A stretch of DNA of 64,000 bases from an uncultured Pseudoxanthomonas sp. Its GTDB lineage: Bacteria; Pseudomonadota; Gammaproteobacteria; Xanthomonadales; Xanthomonadaceae. The notes under the pieces were generated by a model. It searched no databases, was not told where the DNA came from, and worked only from the letters and a program-made list of their open reading frames with translations. Positions 46,284 through 55,574 of this stretch are shown piece after piece; within the stretch, counting starts at the first letter, position 1, and each line of letters opens with the position of its first letter. The stretch spans positions 1 to 64,000 of the forward strand of contig CAMLGZ010000023.1 in the NCBI GenBank assembly GCA_946479745.1, written 5' to 3'. The position numbers were made by a program, and so were the translations under genes.

Positions 46284-48923
46284 ATGCGTTTGTCAGGCCT
46301 GCTTGAGCTCAGCCGCGGTTTCGCGCGTACAAGTTTCTTAATTATCGCGACACTTTTGATGTATTCCATTGATGCCAATCCTGCGAAAGCGCAAGGCTAC
46401 GCGCTCACAGATGGACCGCCAACTCCAAATACTCTGGATACAATTACGGTCAACGGCTGGCAGAGTCCTTTCAGTGCGACCGCCACTTACGGCTTGGATA
46501 GACTGATTGCCGAGACTTCCATGTTCGGGCGATCGCCTTCATTCATTCCCAACATGGGAGACGGTGGATCCAACAATTCAACCAAGGGCACGGGTTGCGG
46601 CGGAAGTGTCCCGGCAAAAGCGGATCCAATCGTCCTTTCTACGGGGGCGCTGGTCGAATCAGAGGTGGATTTCAAAGCCGAAGGCGAGATGGGCTTGCAC
46701 ATGAGCCGCCTCTATAGCTCCATCCTTGCCACGCGTGGCATTCTAGGGCCCGGATGGCTCACTAACTTCGACAAGCGCCTCCGATTCAAATACGACACGG
46801 GATTGATCTGTGAGCCTATTCCCGGCAACCCGCCATGTAGCTTCAGCAACTCCTCGATAAATATCTGGTCGACTCGGCCGGATGGGAGAGTCGTACTCTT
46901 CCTCTACTTCGCTGGTGGATTTCAGGAGGCAAAACCAGGTGCAATAGCCAGGCTCGTCCACGGCACCGCCGGGCAGGACACGCTCTACACCGAAGACAAC
47001 ACTGTAGAGGTTTACTTGAATGGTCAGATCCAATCGGAAACTAATGAATACGGTATTGGCTGGACCTACACCTATGGCGGTATCAATGGCACACAATTAC
47101 AACGAGTGGTCCATACCAGCGGCCGACAAGTCAACTTCGCATGGTCGGGCACCAAGCTCGTTTCTGTCACGGATCCGGCCGGCAACGTCTACAACTATGG
47201 TTATGACACGCCGAGCGGCAGTATCGGCCGACTCATCTCTGTAGCGCCACCGGGCCAACCACAAACGACGGTCGGGTATGTATATGGCTCCGCTGCCAAT
47301 GAACTCTATCGGCTTAAGCAACGGACAGTGAATGGCGTTTTGCATACCCAGTTTACTTACGATGCGAGCGGGCGCGCCAATAGTTCTGAGAGACCGGCAG
47401 GCGTAGAGAGGCATTCATTCGTCTTCACGACCGGAACGGGTGGCGCCATTACGCAGGTTGTAGAAACGAACCCACTGGGTAAGAACACCACTTACGCTTT
47501 CGCTTCGAATCGCCTGACCTCAGTGACCGGAAACGCATCGGCAAACTGCCCCTCGACCTACAAGGAGCGAGCGTACGACGCTAACGGATACGAGACGCTC
47601 GTGACCGATTTCAAAAATGGCGTTACGAAAACTGTCTACAACGCTAAAGGTCAGCTAGAGCAAGAGGTGCGTGCTTTCGGATCACCCGTTGCCAAGACAA
47701 TCAACAATGTGTGGCATCCGACCATAAACAGGAAGTTGAGCACCACCTTGCTTGGCAGTCTTCGTACGGACTACGGCTATCATCCGGACAATCTATTGGC
47801 GAGCATCACCAATACAAATCTTTCTACCGTCGGCGTCGCTAACCAGCAGCGAACGACTACATTTAGCTATACGAAGCATCCGAACGGGATGTTGCAGTCC
47901 GTCGTTGTTGATGGACCAACGGCAGGTTCGGGCGATGCGATAACTTATACGTATAACTCGGCCGGAGATTTGGTATCGAAGGGCAACAGCCTGGGGCATA
48001 TAGAAACATATAGCGCGCACAACGGACTGGGGCAGCCCGGCCGATTCATCAATGCAAATGGCGGCATAACAGACTACGCTTACGACGCGAGGGGGAGAGT
48101 CATCAGCGAGTCTGTTCTGGCTAACGGGACATGGAACACGAAGGCTTGGTATTACGATGCGGCTGGCAGACTGTCCGCAGTAAGTGCGCCAGATGGCACA
48201 TGGCTGGCATATACCTTTGATGCGGCCGATCGAATAGCGACGCAGTACGCACCTGAAAGCGGAGGGACATATGCCCAAAAAAGCTTTCAGTACAACAACG
48301 CTTCTCTGGCCACTCGCATTGATACGCAGCGCGTTAGTGGGGTTGTGCTGCCAGGCCCTGTGCTCAGTCTGCCCACATTGAGCTCGCCGGCTACGAGCGC
48401 AACCGGTAGCTACAACGTCACTTGGACAAGCGTGCCTGGGTCGAGCGGGTATGTCCTAGAGCACAATGTTAATGGCGGAAATTGGGTGCAGCTGGCCAGC
48501 GGAGCTAGCACAACGTTCGCGGTCACCTCCAACCCCAACGGAACCTATTCCTATCGGGTTAGGGCTTGCAACTCTTTCGGCTGCGGACCGTTCTCCTCCT
48601 CGGCAACAACCTCTGTCTCGGTTCCTGCGCCTGCGATTCCGACAAACTTTCTGCCGAGATACGCCGTCAGTCAGATTCCGCCGATAAAAACGACTTTCAC
48701 ATTCAGTTGGACTGGGGTGTCTGGGGCTACGTCCTACAAGATTCAGAAGGTCGTAGGTGCGGCAACGACCGTCGTCTACACAGGAGCGGCCGCTGGCCAT
48801 AGCTACCAGAATAGCGGTGGTGGCCCATTGGAGGGAGGGGTGATGCCGAAATTCCAAGTTCAGTCCTGCAATGCCAGCGCTTGTTCCGCTTGGTCGGTCC
48901 TGACCACACCCGCCGGGGGTTAG
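46284..48923 (+). CDS. Exported Rhs-like protein with DUF6531-type N-terminus and C-terminal FN3-like domains (first half of a split cassette)
   Basis: 879 residues from ATG 46284 with GGGGGAG upstream. Signal peptide near 15-40 (FLIIATLLMYSIDANPAKAQ). DPIVLSTGALVESEVDF near 120 is the classic start of Rhs shells. YD repeats include TYTYGGINGTQL, FTYDASGRANS, ITYTYNSAGDLV and AYDARGRVIS. From about 700 the protein changes to two fibronectin-III-like units (YNVTWTSVPGSSGYVLEHNV, FTFSWTGVSGATSYKIQKV). There is no Rhs core signature; that is in the next gene, 56 bp later by its chosen start. The gene has the same two-protein design as the cassette at 8988-13999. Confidence 0.88.
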   Translation: MRLSGLLELSRGFARTSFLIIATLLMYSIDANPAKAQGYALTDGPPTPNTLDTITVNGWQSPFSATATYGLDRLIAETSMFGRSPSFIPNMGDGGSNNSTKGTGCGGSVPAKADPIVLSTGALVESEVDFKAEGEMGLHMSRLYSSILATRGILGPGWLTNFDKRLRFKYDTGLICEPIPGNPPCSFSNSSINIWSTRPDGRVVLFLYFAGGFQEAKPGAIARLVHGTAGQDTLYTEDNTVEVYLNGQIQSETNEYGIGWTYTYGGINGTQLQRVVHTSGRQVNFAWSGTKLVSVTDPAGNVYNYGYDTPSGSIGRLISVAPPGQPQTTVGYVYGSAANELYRLKQRTVNGVLHTQFTYDASGRANSSERPAGVERHSFVFTTGTGGAITQVVETNPLGKNTTYAFASNRLTSVTGNASANCPSTYKERAYDANGYETLVTDFKNGVTKTVYNAKGQLEQEVRAFGSPVAKTINNVWHPTINRKLSTTLLGSLRTDYGYHPDNLLASITNTNLSTVGVANQQRTTTFSYTKHPNGMLQSVVVDGPTAGSGDAITYTYNSAGDLVSKGNSLGHIETYSAHNGLGQPGRFINANGGITDYAYDARGRVISESVLANGTWNTKAWYYDAAGRLSAVSAPDGTWLAYTFDAADRIATQYAPESGGTYAQKSFQYNNASLATRIDTQRVSGVVLPGPVLSLPTLSSPATSATGSYNVTWTSVPGSSGYVLEHNVNGGNWVQLASGASTTFAVTSNPNGTYSYRVRACNSFGCGPFSSSATTSVSVPAPAIPTNFLPRYAVSQIPPIKTTFTFSWTGVSGATSYKIQKVVGAATTVVYTGAAAGHSYQNSGGGPLEGGVMPKFQVQSCNASACSAWSVLTTPAGG

Positions 48924-48979
48924 GGATACAGCGCTGCCGCTAAGGATCTGCCGTGAGCACTCGAGACGAGGGAATTGCG

Positions 48980-51238
48980 ATGTTAAGAATGGCTTCGTTG
49001 GCAATGACACTATTTCTTGTCTGCGCCGCGCCCTGCGGTGCGGTGACGACAACGATCACTACAACGACCCGCGCGTATGACGAATTAGGGCGACTGATTC
49101 ACGTATACGGCAACGCAGGGCAGCACATCCAATATAAGTACGACGCTAACGACAACCTCACCCAGATCATCGATTCATCGGGCAGATCAATGTTTTTTGA
49201 ATTCGACGAGTTGGATAGACTTTACAAGACGACGGACATTGAGAGCGGGGTTACAAGGACGACCTTCAATGCTCTCGATATCGCGGTATCCGTAACCGAC
49301 CCACGAAGCCTCGTGACTCAATACGCCGTTGATGGCTTTGGTCAGGCATGGAGCGTTCAATCACCTGATTCCGGCACGACGCAATTCCAATACACATCTG
49401 CGGGTCAGGTCTCTCAGATGACTCGCAACGATTCAACGGTGACATCGTTTGGATATGATGGACTTGGCCGCAGGATATCCGCGATAGCCGGAGCGCTGCA
49501 AAGAACGATTGCCTATGACACGTGCGTAAATGGAAAGGGGATGGTCTGCGCCGTAGGCAACAACGCGACTAATGTCCAGATTGCCTATACGCCCCAAGCT
49601 CAGGTCGCCAGTCTAAGGGAGCTATGGAATGGGTTTGATAACACCACCGCCTACTCCTACGACGGGGTTGGTCGAGTAACTGGAATTGCATATCCCAGTG
49701 GAGTCTCGGTGGGATATGGCTACTCTTACGGGCGATTGCTGAATGTTCAATCCACGGTGGCGGGCGTCACCAGTACTGTGGCCAATTCCATTGCCTATCT
49801 GCCATTCGGTCCAATCACGCAATTCAATTACGGTAATGGCCTAACAAGAAAGATCAGTTACGACTTGGACGGGCGCTTGACTGGGATCAGCGTCGGTACT
49901 CCTACCACGATTGTGCAAAGTTTGACCCACGGCCTCAACGTCGATGACGAGATTTACGCGATTACCAACGGAGTTAATGCGGCGGCGAGCCAGCAGTTCA
50001 CATTCGATGGCCTTCGTCGACTGGCGACGGTGAGTTTTGGGACGACCGCGCACGTCTACACTCGGGATTTGAACGGAAATCTTACGCAGCAAGTAGGCCC
50101 GTGGAATGAACTGGTCTCGGTGTCCCCTACGAGCAACAGGGTCTCGTCGATGGGTATTCATACCTATACTCATGATGCTCGCGGAAATCGAGCAACTTAT
50201 ACAACATCGGGGTCAACAGCGACTTACGGCTACGATTCATTTAATCGCCTGGTCAGCTACAGTCGCCCTAGCGCGGTTTCGATCAGTGAGCCCACCGGTC
50301 CAAACGGGGCCATTGTTACTAGGCCTGCGGGAACTTGGAATTACGCGATAGACGCTCTGGATCGTCGGGTGGGGAAAACAGGAACATCGGGCACTAAGCG
50401 CTATATCTATGACTCAAGTTTTCGCTTGTTGGCCGAGAACGACGGTGGCTGGAAGAGCTACGTTTGGCTAGGTGGCGAACCTATCGGAAGGGTCAATTCG
50501 GACAACACTCTTTATTACGTACATTCTGACCACTTGGGGCGTCCAGAAGTTGTAACGAATGGCGCCAAGGCAATCGTCTGGCGAGCCAGCAACTTCGCGT
50601 TTGATCGGAGCGTTACCATCGACTTGATCGGAGGCCTGAACCTTGGCTTGCCTGGGCAGTATTTTGATGGGGAGTCAGGCCTTTGGCAAAACGGTAATCG
50701 TGAATACGATAGTAGGTTGGGTCGATTTATTCAGACGGATCCAATTGGGCTTGAGGGCGGCGTCAACGGTTATCTCTACGCGCTTGGAAACCCAGTAGAG
50801 TTTACTGATCGTTCTGGCCTTGCAGCTCAGCTTGCTCCGGCAGCAATATTCGGTTGCGTGGCGGGTGCTGTCGGTGGCTACATGACCGTAGATGGTCTAA
50901 AGGCGGCGAAGCAGGATTATGATGCGATGCAGAAGGCAAGGGCTGAGGCAAAAAGGCAACGAGATTGTGAAAACGCGAAGAATGGAACTTCGACTGCAGG
51001 TGCCTCGAATGAAGCCCTTACGGATGCCGTTGGCAAGCTAATTGATGCGTCTTCCGCATTTGCTAACCAAGGTGCCGGGGTCGTCAGATTCTTGGCTACA
51101 GCGCGGCTGTCAGCCTTCAACCCAGGGTGTGCGTTCCTCGGCGCTGTGGTTGGCTATTACTCCGCCGACGGAAGTATGTCGCGAGCGATTGATAATGTGA
51201 CAATGGATTTGATCAGATGGCTGGAGACGCACAAATGA
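48980..51238 (+). CDS. Exported Rhs protein with core and variable tip (second half of a split cassette)
   Basis: 752 residues from ATG 48980 with GAGGGA upstream; GTG 48953 is less likely. Signal peptide ([18 protein letters not shown]). YD repeats begin at once ([30 protein letters not shown]-like FGYDGLGRR). The core ends with [51 protein letters not shown] and [10 protein letters not shown]. The last 150 residues form the variable tip: a glycine-rich hydrophobic segment ([17 protein letters not shown]), a charged coiled stretch, and a second hydrophobic segment ([15 protein letters not shown]). This would suit a membrane-acting toxin, but no known toxin motif is visible. The stop overlaps the next gene by ATGA. 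Confidence 0.9.
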   Translation: MLRMASLAMTLFLVCAAPCGAVTTTITTTTRAYDELGRLIHVYGNAGQHIQYKYDANDNLTQIIDSSGRSMFFEFDELDRLYKTTDIESGVTRTTFNALDIAVSVTDPRSLVTQYAVDGFGQAWSVQSPDSGTTQFQYTSAGQVSQMTRNDSTVTSFGYDGLGRRISAIAGALQRTIAYDTCVNGKGMVCAVGNNATNVQIAYTPQAQVASLRELWNGFDNTTAYSYDGVGRVTGIAYPSGVSVGYGYSYGRLLNVQSTVAGVTSTVANSIAYLPFGPITQFNYGNGLTRKISYDLDGRLTGISVGTPTTIVQSLTHGLNVDDEIYAITNGVNAAASQQFTFDGLRRLATVSFGTTAHVYTRDLNGNLTQQVGPWNELVSVSPTSNRVSSMGIHTYTHDARGNRATYTTSGSTATYGYDSFNRLVSYSRPSAVSISEPTGPNGAIVTRPAGTWNYAIDALDRRVGKTGTSGTKRYIYDSSFRLLAENDGGWKSYVWLGGEPIGRVNSDNTLYYVHSDHLGRPEVVTNGAKAIVWRASNFAFDRSVTIDLIGGLNLGLPGQYFDGESGLWQNGNREYDSRLGRFIQTDPIGLEGGVNGYLYALGNPVEFTDRSGLAAQLAPAAIFGCVAGAVGGYMTVDGLKAAKQDYDAMQKARAEAKRQRDCENAKNGTSTAGASNEALTDAVGKLIDASSAFANQGAGVVRFLATARLSAFNPGCAFLGAVVGYYSADGSMSRAIDNVTMDLIRWLETHK

Positions 51239-51621
51239 CGTTCCCAAAATCAGTTTGGGTCAATCTTGTAGGGCTAATTGGCTTTATAAGCTTGATCAGC
51301 GTGCTCTTATCTTACTTTTCCGGTGATGTGATCTTCTCGCTGGCGGGGTATGGCGCAACGAATGATGTTATCCCGAGGATCAAGCTTCTAAGTCGGGCGG
51401 TGGGTGCCTGCTTTAGCATGCTGGTTCTATGGGGTGGGTTGGTAATTCCTGCCGAACTTCTTGGAGTATTGCGACTCTATAAGCGAGACGCAGATTATTC
51501 GCTGAGGGCGAAGAGCGCAGTCCGTTCGGCAATACTTGTCGTTGCCGCCGCAGCCACTTGGATCGGGGTCGCATTGGCGGTAGCGCTTTTTCAAGCGGCC
51601 GCTCCTGGAGCAAGTATCTAG
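51235..51621 (+). CDS. Three-helix membrane protein overlapping the Rhs gene
   Basis: 128 residues. The ATG at 51235 overlaps the Rhs stop (ATGA); an earlier ATG at 51217 would lie inside the Rhs gene. Hydrophobic helices are at about 6-28 ([23 protein letters not shown]), 56-78 ([22 protein letters not shown]) and 102-122 ([21 protein letters not shown]). Unknown family. By position and coupling it is the counterpart of the small protein at 8767-8991 and is the candidate immunity protein for the Rhs tip. Sequence similarity between the two is not evident, as expected if each matches a different tip. Confidence 0.7.
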   Translation: MTFPKSVWVNLVGLIGFISLISVLLSYFSGDVIFSLAGYGATNDVIPRIKLLSRAVGACFSMLVLWGGLVIPAELLGVLRLYKRDADYSLRAKSAVRSAILVVAAAATWIGVALAVALFQAAAPGASI

Positions 51622-51835
51622 TTGCCTGGCTGGATGGTAGGTGCGTGCCGCGCTGGCATTGGGGGCGGCAGCGATCTTCCACTGCAAGTTCGGGCCAAGG
51701 CCAAGATGATCAGGCACCGCCCGACGTCATGGTTCATGGCTTGGAGGTGGCTAAGTAGTGCGAGCCCTTCCGAGCCAACACCTAACACCTTAGGCGCCTA
51801 AATGGCTGCCAAGTTAGTGCGCAAGCCCAGAAGAT

Positions 51836-52051
51836 ATGCGTACGTCAGCGATGGGTAAACCTGATTCGACGTTATTGAACCGAAATGAGGGTTACGAGGT
51901 CCTGGCTTTTATTAATCGGACGGCTGAAGCCAGTAAGTGGACTTCCAAGGTCCCCGCGCTGAAGGTTGAACAGCTAATTAAAACTAAATTGCCGGGCACC
52001 ACCAGAAGCCACGCAAACGTGTGGCAATGGTTGGTCGATAATTGGAATTAG
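51836..52051 (+). CDS. Small hypothetical protein
   Basis: 71 residues, or 66 from ATG 51851. Polar with a helical middle (GYEVLAFINRTAEASKW, KVEQLIKTKLPGTTRSHANV) and a Trp-rich end. No family recognised. It follows the putative immunity gene by about 210 bp, in the AT-richer island. Existence is only moderately supported, because the ribosome site is weak. Confidence 0.4.
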   Translation: MRTSAMGKPDSTLLNRNEGYEVLAFINRTAEASKWTSKVPALKVEQLIKTKLPGTTRSHANVWQWLVDNWN

Positions 52052-52067
52052 TATTGAAGCCAGCCCG

Positions 52068-52174
52068 CGTAGGGCGGAACCCGCGCAGCGGATTCCGCCG
52101 GATGTCTCTGCGCTGAGGCGGTCTTTGGTGTCACTGACATTCGGCGGAATCACCTGTGCTGGTTCCGCCCTACG
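52068..52174. repeat. 107-bp nested inverted repeat (MITE/REP-like)
   Basis: Outer arms CGTAGGGCGGAACC (52068-52081) and GGTTCCGCCCTACG (52161-52174) are a perfect 14-bp inverted repeat. Inside, GATTCCGCCGGATGTC (52091-52106) pairs with one mismatch against 52136-52151. Non-coding. Confidence 0.9.
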
Positions 52175-52190
52175 AGTTCTGAACATGCCG

Positions 52191-52228
52191 GCAGCCTATT
52201 CCAGGCTGGTCTCACCGGGCGGTATGAT
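52191..52228 (+). promoter_or_regulatory. Shared upstream module, copy 1
   Basis: A 38-bp block ending in TATGAT (a likely -10) that is closely repeated at 54038-54075. Both copies lie 40-45 bp before a small membrane-protein gene and are followed by a GC dyad and GCAATTG. It is probably a promoter with its leader, copied along with the genes. Confidence 0.6.
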
Positions 52229-52266
52229 CAGACGTGCGGACAGGGGTCCGCAATTGAGGAATATCA

Positions 52267-52647
52267 GTGGCCCGAAAACTGTTCTGGTTCCTGGTTGCCT
52301 CGGCTCCAGCCTTGCTAATCCTAGTCTTGGGAGTTTTGGACGGAGTCAGCGATGCAGTCTGGGATCCAACATCGTTTTTCATGCACGCCCCACGCAGAGT
52401 TGCCATATGGCTAATTTCTTACTGGTGGGTCTTCTTATTGCTCATCTTTGCATTACATTGGCTTGGTTTCTCCCTTGCGCCATTGCTCAATCGGCGGCTT
52501 TCTGCGATCTGGAAGAGGATAGTCTGGGCGGTATGCAATTTCTTGCTGTGGCCTCTCGCGCCACCGATATATCTGTGGTTTTGCACGGACCGACTTCGCC
52601 GCCTAACCGCACCCAGCCTTGGCGGGTCGACTGAAGTCAAGCTTTAG
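52267..52647 (+). CDS. Small membrane protein
   Basis: 126 residues from GTG 52267, preceded by TTGAGGAA. Hydrophobic helices are at about 6-24 (FWFLVASAPALLILVLGVL), 46-70 (AIWLISYWWVFLLLIFALHWLGF) and 86-104 (IVWAVCNFLLWPLAPPIYL). Rich in Trp; unknown family. The upstream module repeated at 54038 suggests coordinated expression with the small gene at 54119. It is one of several orphan membrane genes behind the Rhs cassette, which could be spare immunity genes (inference). Confidence 0.6.
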   Translation: MARKLFWFLVASAPALLILVLGVLDGVSDAVWDPTSFFMHAPRRVAIWLISYWWVFLLLIFALHWLGFSLAPLLNRRLSAIWKRIVWAVCNFLLWPLAPPIYLWFCTDRLRRLTAPSLGGSTEVKL

Positions 52648-52666
52648 GAGTCATAGGGGAAAGTAT

Positions 52667-52780
52667 ATGGAGTCCTTACTTCAGCTTCTTATAGGCATCG
52701 CTATTGCTGCAGCAAGTTCGCTCATCACTGTCCGGTTGGGAGAAGAGGGTGGCTGCGTATGAGCGAGGGCCTAGGCTGTC
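52667..52780 (+). pseudogene. Broken small membrane gene
   Basis: A good start (AGGGGA six bases before ATG 52667) opens a 31-residue frame, MESLLQLLIGIAIAAASSL and onward, that stops at 52762. Shifted by one frame, the sequence right at the break reads WEKRVAAYER, which is how such single-helix proteins usually continue (a helix, then a charged WE-K/R-x-x-A-Y coil). A small deletion with frameshift has therefore probably killed the gene. Confidence 0.55.
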
Positions 52781-52885
52781 GCAACCCCTTGTGCGGCGTA
52801 GCAAAGCCTGATTGACGAGCCTTCCAGAGCACCCCCCACAATCCGCGCTACACCCCATTTTGGGATCCAATCGTAGTTAGGCTTC

Positions 52886-53137
52886 ATGACGGCAAACCGT
52901 TCAATTGAGCTGCTGCAAAAGCATTTCCACCTACTTCCGCCTGATAAGCAGGCTGTAGCGCGGTACATTTGTGACAATTGGCCTCTGGAGCGGAGATTGC
53001 CCAAAGGCGTCGCGGAACATGCGCGTCGAGCGTATGGGCAGCCCGCGATCAGTCTGTCGGATGCACAGAGCATTGCTCGTGTGCTATTTCTGGAGGCTGC
53101 CAGTCTTGTCCATCTGTCGGGCAAGGCTGAGGGGTGA
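52886..53137 (+). CDS. Small hypothetical protein
   Basis: 83 residues, soluble and helical (SIELLQKHFHLLPPDKQAVA, AQSIARVLFLEAASLVHL). No family recognised. The central WPLERRLPKGVAEHARRAYG is basic. It lies alone between broken or orphan genes of the island tail. Confidence 0.45.
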   Translation: MTANRSIELLQKHFHLLPPDKQAVARYICDNWPLERRLPKGVAEHARRAYGQPAISLSDAQSIARVLFLEAASLVHLSGKAEG

Positions 53138-53202
53138 ATTAACACTCCAAGTGCAATACTCCTGAGAGTTGTTCGAGTCGTTGTATTGGCGTTAGGTAGC
53201 AG

Positions 53203-53676
53203 ATGAAAATACTCGGTGGTTTATCGTTCCTAATGCTGGCCCTCTTGGATACGCCGGCGGCCTATGCTTCTCCTGAACCGGATTTCTGCAAAGTCCTTCG
53301 TGCATTCGTCGGCTCTGTCCAACCCGGCCAGACTCGCGAGTTCACGTTCCGCACATCATGGGGTTCAAACTTCAAGGACGCCACCGAATTGGCGCTAGCT
53401 GCCAAGCGCTGCACACATGACGGCTATGGGCCTGCCGAGAAGGTTTGTGCGTATTTGATGGAATACGGATCAACCGAGTTCACAGGGGCCGATGTTAAAG
53501 ATGCGGTTTCGTGCCTATCCCGGAAAACCAAGTTCGACCGCGACCTGAATCTCAATGAGGCATTTTTCTCGTTTAGCTACGGATCGGATAATCGCGGGGC
53601 ATTAATAGACGTATCGTTCAAGCCGGATGCTGCTGTCGGTGGCATGGCCTTTCGGTTGGTCGCAGAGGGGTACTGA
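53203..53676 (+). CDS. Exported hypothetical protein
   Basis: 157 residues with a signal peptide, 1-22 (ILGGLSFLMLALLDTPAAYA). The mature part has four cysteines (FCKVL, KRCTHDG, KVCAYL, VSCLS) that could form two disulfides, and a beta-rich end (EAFFSFSYGSDNRGALIDVSF). Unknown function. Its stop is followed directly by an intergenic repeat. Confidence 0.6.
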   Translation: MKILGGLSFLMLALLDTPAAYASPEPDFCKVLRAFVGSVQPGQTREFTFRTSWGSNFKDATELALAAKRCTHDGYGPAEKVCAYLMEYGSTEFTGADVKDAVSCLSRKTKFDRDLNLNEAFFSFSYGSDNRGALIDVSFKPDAAVGGMAFRLVAEGY

Positions 53677-53677
53677 G

Positions 53678-53983
53678 GCCCGTAGGGTGGGCTTTAGCCC
53701 ACCGCTCTTTCGTCCTCTCCCCTTGTGGGAGAGGATGCCCGGAGGGCAGGAGAGGGGGCGCGAGCGCAGCGATGCGTGCTTTGGCTTTTCCTCACTCGCG
53801 ACCTTCATAGTTATTCGTTGCCGAAGGCTCCGGCACACCCTCTCCCGGCCTCCGGCCACCCTCTCCCATCAAGGGAGAGGGGGTCAACGTGTAGATTTAT
53901 AGGGTGGGCTTTAGCCCACCGCTCTTGCCGAAATCATTGCAACTGGATTCGTGGCAATGGTAGGCCAAGGCCCACCCTAAGGG
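53678..53983. repeat. Cluster of palindromic repeats (two families, one inside the other)
   Basis: 53678-53710 is the left half of a repeat with GGGTGGGCTTTAGCCCACC. 53714-53883 is a second element bounded by CCTCTCCC-type inverted ends. 53900-53983 is a full 84-bp copy of the first family, ending in AAGGCCCACCCT. Related copies are at 54608-54694 and 56072-56115. Non-coding. Confidence 0.8.
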
Positions 53984-54037
53984 CTGGCGATGATGCTCGC
54001 AGAGGGTTGCGGCCGGTAGTCGGGTGGCAGCACCACA

Positions 54038-54075
54038 GCGGCCTATTCCTGGCTAGTCTCACCGACCGGTATGAT
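54038..54075 (+). promoter_or_regulatory. Shared upstream module, copy 2
   Basis: Matches 52191-52228 closely (GCCTATTCC-T/A-GGCT-x-GTCTCACCG, then CGGTATGAT), with the gene starting 43 bp later. The TATGAT is a plausible -10. Confidence 0.6.
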
Positions 54076-54118
54076 TGCGGCTATACGGGCGGGCCCGGCA
54101 ATTGGGTAGTTGAGCGGC

Positions 54119-54328
54119 ATGGCCGAGTTATGTGAGCACTGTGGAGAGAACCCTGCCGTCACTGGCAGTCTTCCTTGGTATACCGTAGCGCTGCTATTTT
54201 TGATGGGCAGCGCCGGAAGTTCGGGACGATACTGCGCAGATTGTGCAGGCGGCAGAAACTTCATTGCGCTCCTGTTTGCATCCGCCGTCTTAATTATCGG
54301 TTTTGTATTGCTGGTAATTTTCTGGTGA
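54119..54328 (+). CDS. Small membrane protein with zinc-ribbon-like cysteines
   Basis: 69 residues. Two CxxC pairs (CEHC at 5-8, CADC near 39-42) flank a hydrophobic segment (WYTVALLFLMGSA), and a second helix closes the protein (IALLFASAVLIIGFVLLVIFW). The pairs could bind one zinc ion. Unknown family. It is preceded by the shared upstream module found also before the gene at 52267. Confidence 0.55.
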   Translation: MAELCEHCGENPAVTGSLPWYTVALLFLMGSAGSSGRYCADCAGGRNFIALLFASAVLIIGFVLLVIFW

Positions 54329-54400
54329 GGTGGCAACTGTTGCCGTCTAACAATCTACCGACTCCGAACCTCACGGATCGGCTTCAGGAGTTGGGCACTA

Positions 54401-54625
54401 ATGGCTAAATTTGTCGCGGCGATTCTGTTAATCCTTGGCGGATTGCTGGCCGGCCGACCGTCCGTTGTCTGGAACGATTGTGGCTATGACTGTGGGATAT
54501 TTGCGGTGAGCACTGGACTTACTGCAACGGCGTCGATGCTGCTTGGCTTCATATTGCTTGGCGCAGGAATATTGGTAGTCCTAGGCATTGCCGTTAGTCA
54601 TCTGAGGGCCCGTAGAGTGGGCTAG
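54401..54625 (+). CDS. Small membrane protein ending inside a repeat
   Basis: 74 residues with two hydrophobic helices (VAAILLILGGLLAG; ASMLLGFILLGAGILVVLGIAV) and a Cys pair between them (DCGYDC). The last residues, RARRVG and the stop, are encoded by the repeat that starts at 54608, so the original C-terminus was probably replaced by repeat insertion. Unknown function. Confidence 0.5.
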   Translation: MAKFVAAILLILGGLLAGRPSVVWNDCGYDCGIFAVSTGLTATASMLLGFILLGAGILVVLGIAVSHLRARRVG

Positions 54626-54694
54626 CCCACCGCTCTTTCCGAAAACGTTGCAACTGGGTTCGTGCCAATGGTGGGTCAAGGCCCACCCTGCGGG
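54608..54694. repeat. Copy of the GGGTGGGC/GCCCACCC repeat family
   Basis: Nearly the same as 53900-53983 over its length (CCACCGCTCTT, GTTGCAACTGG-TTCGTG, CAATGGT-GG, CAAGGCCCACCCT). It overlaps the 3' end of the small gene at 54401-54625. Confidence 0.85.
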
Positions 54695-54835
54695 GTCTAC
54701 AACTCGTCGTGACGGTGTTTCTCCTCTCCCCCGTTATCTTCAAAACCATCGCAATGCATATGATGGCGCCTACCGGCCAAGAACAAATGCTTTGCAGTAG
54801 CATGAACCGCTAAAAGCCAGTTCTGGAGCTCTTCA

Positions 54836-55516
54836 TTGTCGTCATTCTCCGATCCTCAAGAAGTTGCCAACTACGCCGAGCGTCCCGCCAAGCAGGTCCC
54901 AGGCTTCCATGCCCTTCAACAGATGACGGCGCTGCTGCTCGCCGAAACCGTTCCGCATGACGGCCATGTACTGGTCCTCGGCGCCGGAGGCGGCCTGGAG
55001 CTGAAAGTCTTCGCCGAAGCGCAGCCGGAGTGGAACCTGGTGGGCATAGACCCTTCAGCCGAAATGCTGAAGCTTGCAAGCGCCACCCTGGGCCCGCTCG
55101 CATCGCGCGTCGAACTTCACGAAGGCTACATAGACACCGCGCCGGAAGGCCCCTTCGACGGCGCCACCTGCCTGCTGACCCTGCATTTTCTTCCTGCCGA
55201 AGAACGTCTGCATACACTGACCGAACTGAGGCGGCGACTGAAGCCCGGTGCACCGCTCATCGTCGCCCATCACAGCGTGCCTCAAGCCGAAGACCAGAAG
55301 CTGCGCTGGCTGAATCGCTACGTGGCATTCGCAGCGGCGTCCGGTGTTGCCGCGCAGGATGCGAAGACTACAGTGGCCACGATGAGCAGCCGATTGCCTT
55401 TGCTCTCGCCCGAACAAGACGTGGATTTGCTGCAGAAGGCAGGATTCGACAACGTTGAGCTGTTCTACGCCGGGTTTACTTTCAAGGGCTGGATCGCCTA
55501 CAACCCTTCCCAGTAG
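54836..55516 (+). CDS. SAM-dependent methyltransferase, class I
   Basis: 226 residues from TTG 54836 with GGAG nine bases upstream. Motif I is VLVLGAGGGLELKVF, motif II ends in GIDPSAEML, and FDGATCLLTLHFLP is the post-motif region. The fold is that of small-molecule methyltransferases related to those often labelled UbiE/TrmB-like; the substrate is unknown. The codon use is back to the core-genome type, so the island ends before this gene. Confidence 0.88.
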   Translation: MSSFSDPQEVANYAERPAKQVPGFHALQQMTALLLAETVPHDGHVLVLGAGGGLELKVFAEAQPEWNLVGIDPSAEMLKLASATLGPLASRVELHEGYIDTAPEGPFDGATCLLTLHFLPAEERLHTLTELRRRLKPGAPLIVAHHSVPQAEDQKLRWLNRYVAFAAASGVAAQDAKTTVATMSSRLPLLSPEQDVDLLQKAGFDNVELFYAGFTFKGWIAYNPSQ

Positions 55517-55574
55517 CCTCATTTCCAGAATTTTTTTTCTATCATCAGCAGTACAAGGCCGGGGACGCGCACGC

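Noticed and set aside
53678..53983. CRISPR array
   Set aside because: Repeats are palindromic, long, few and irregularly spaced, with no spacer pattern and no cas gene.
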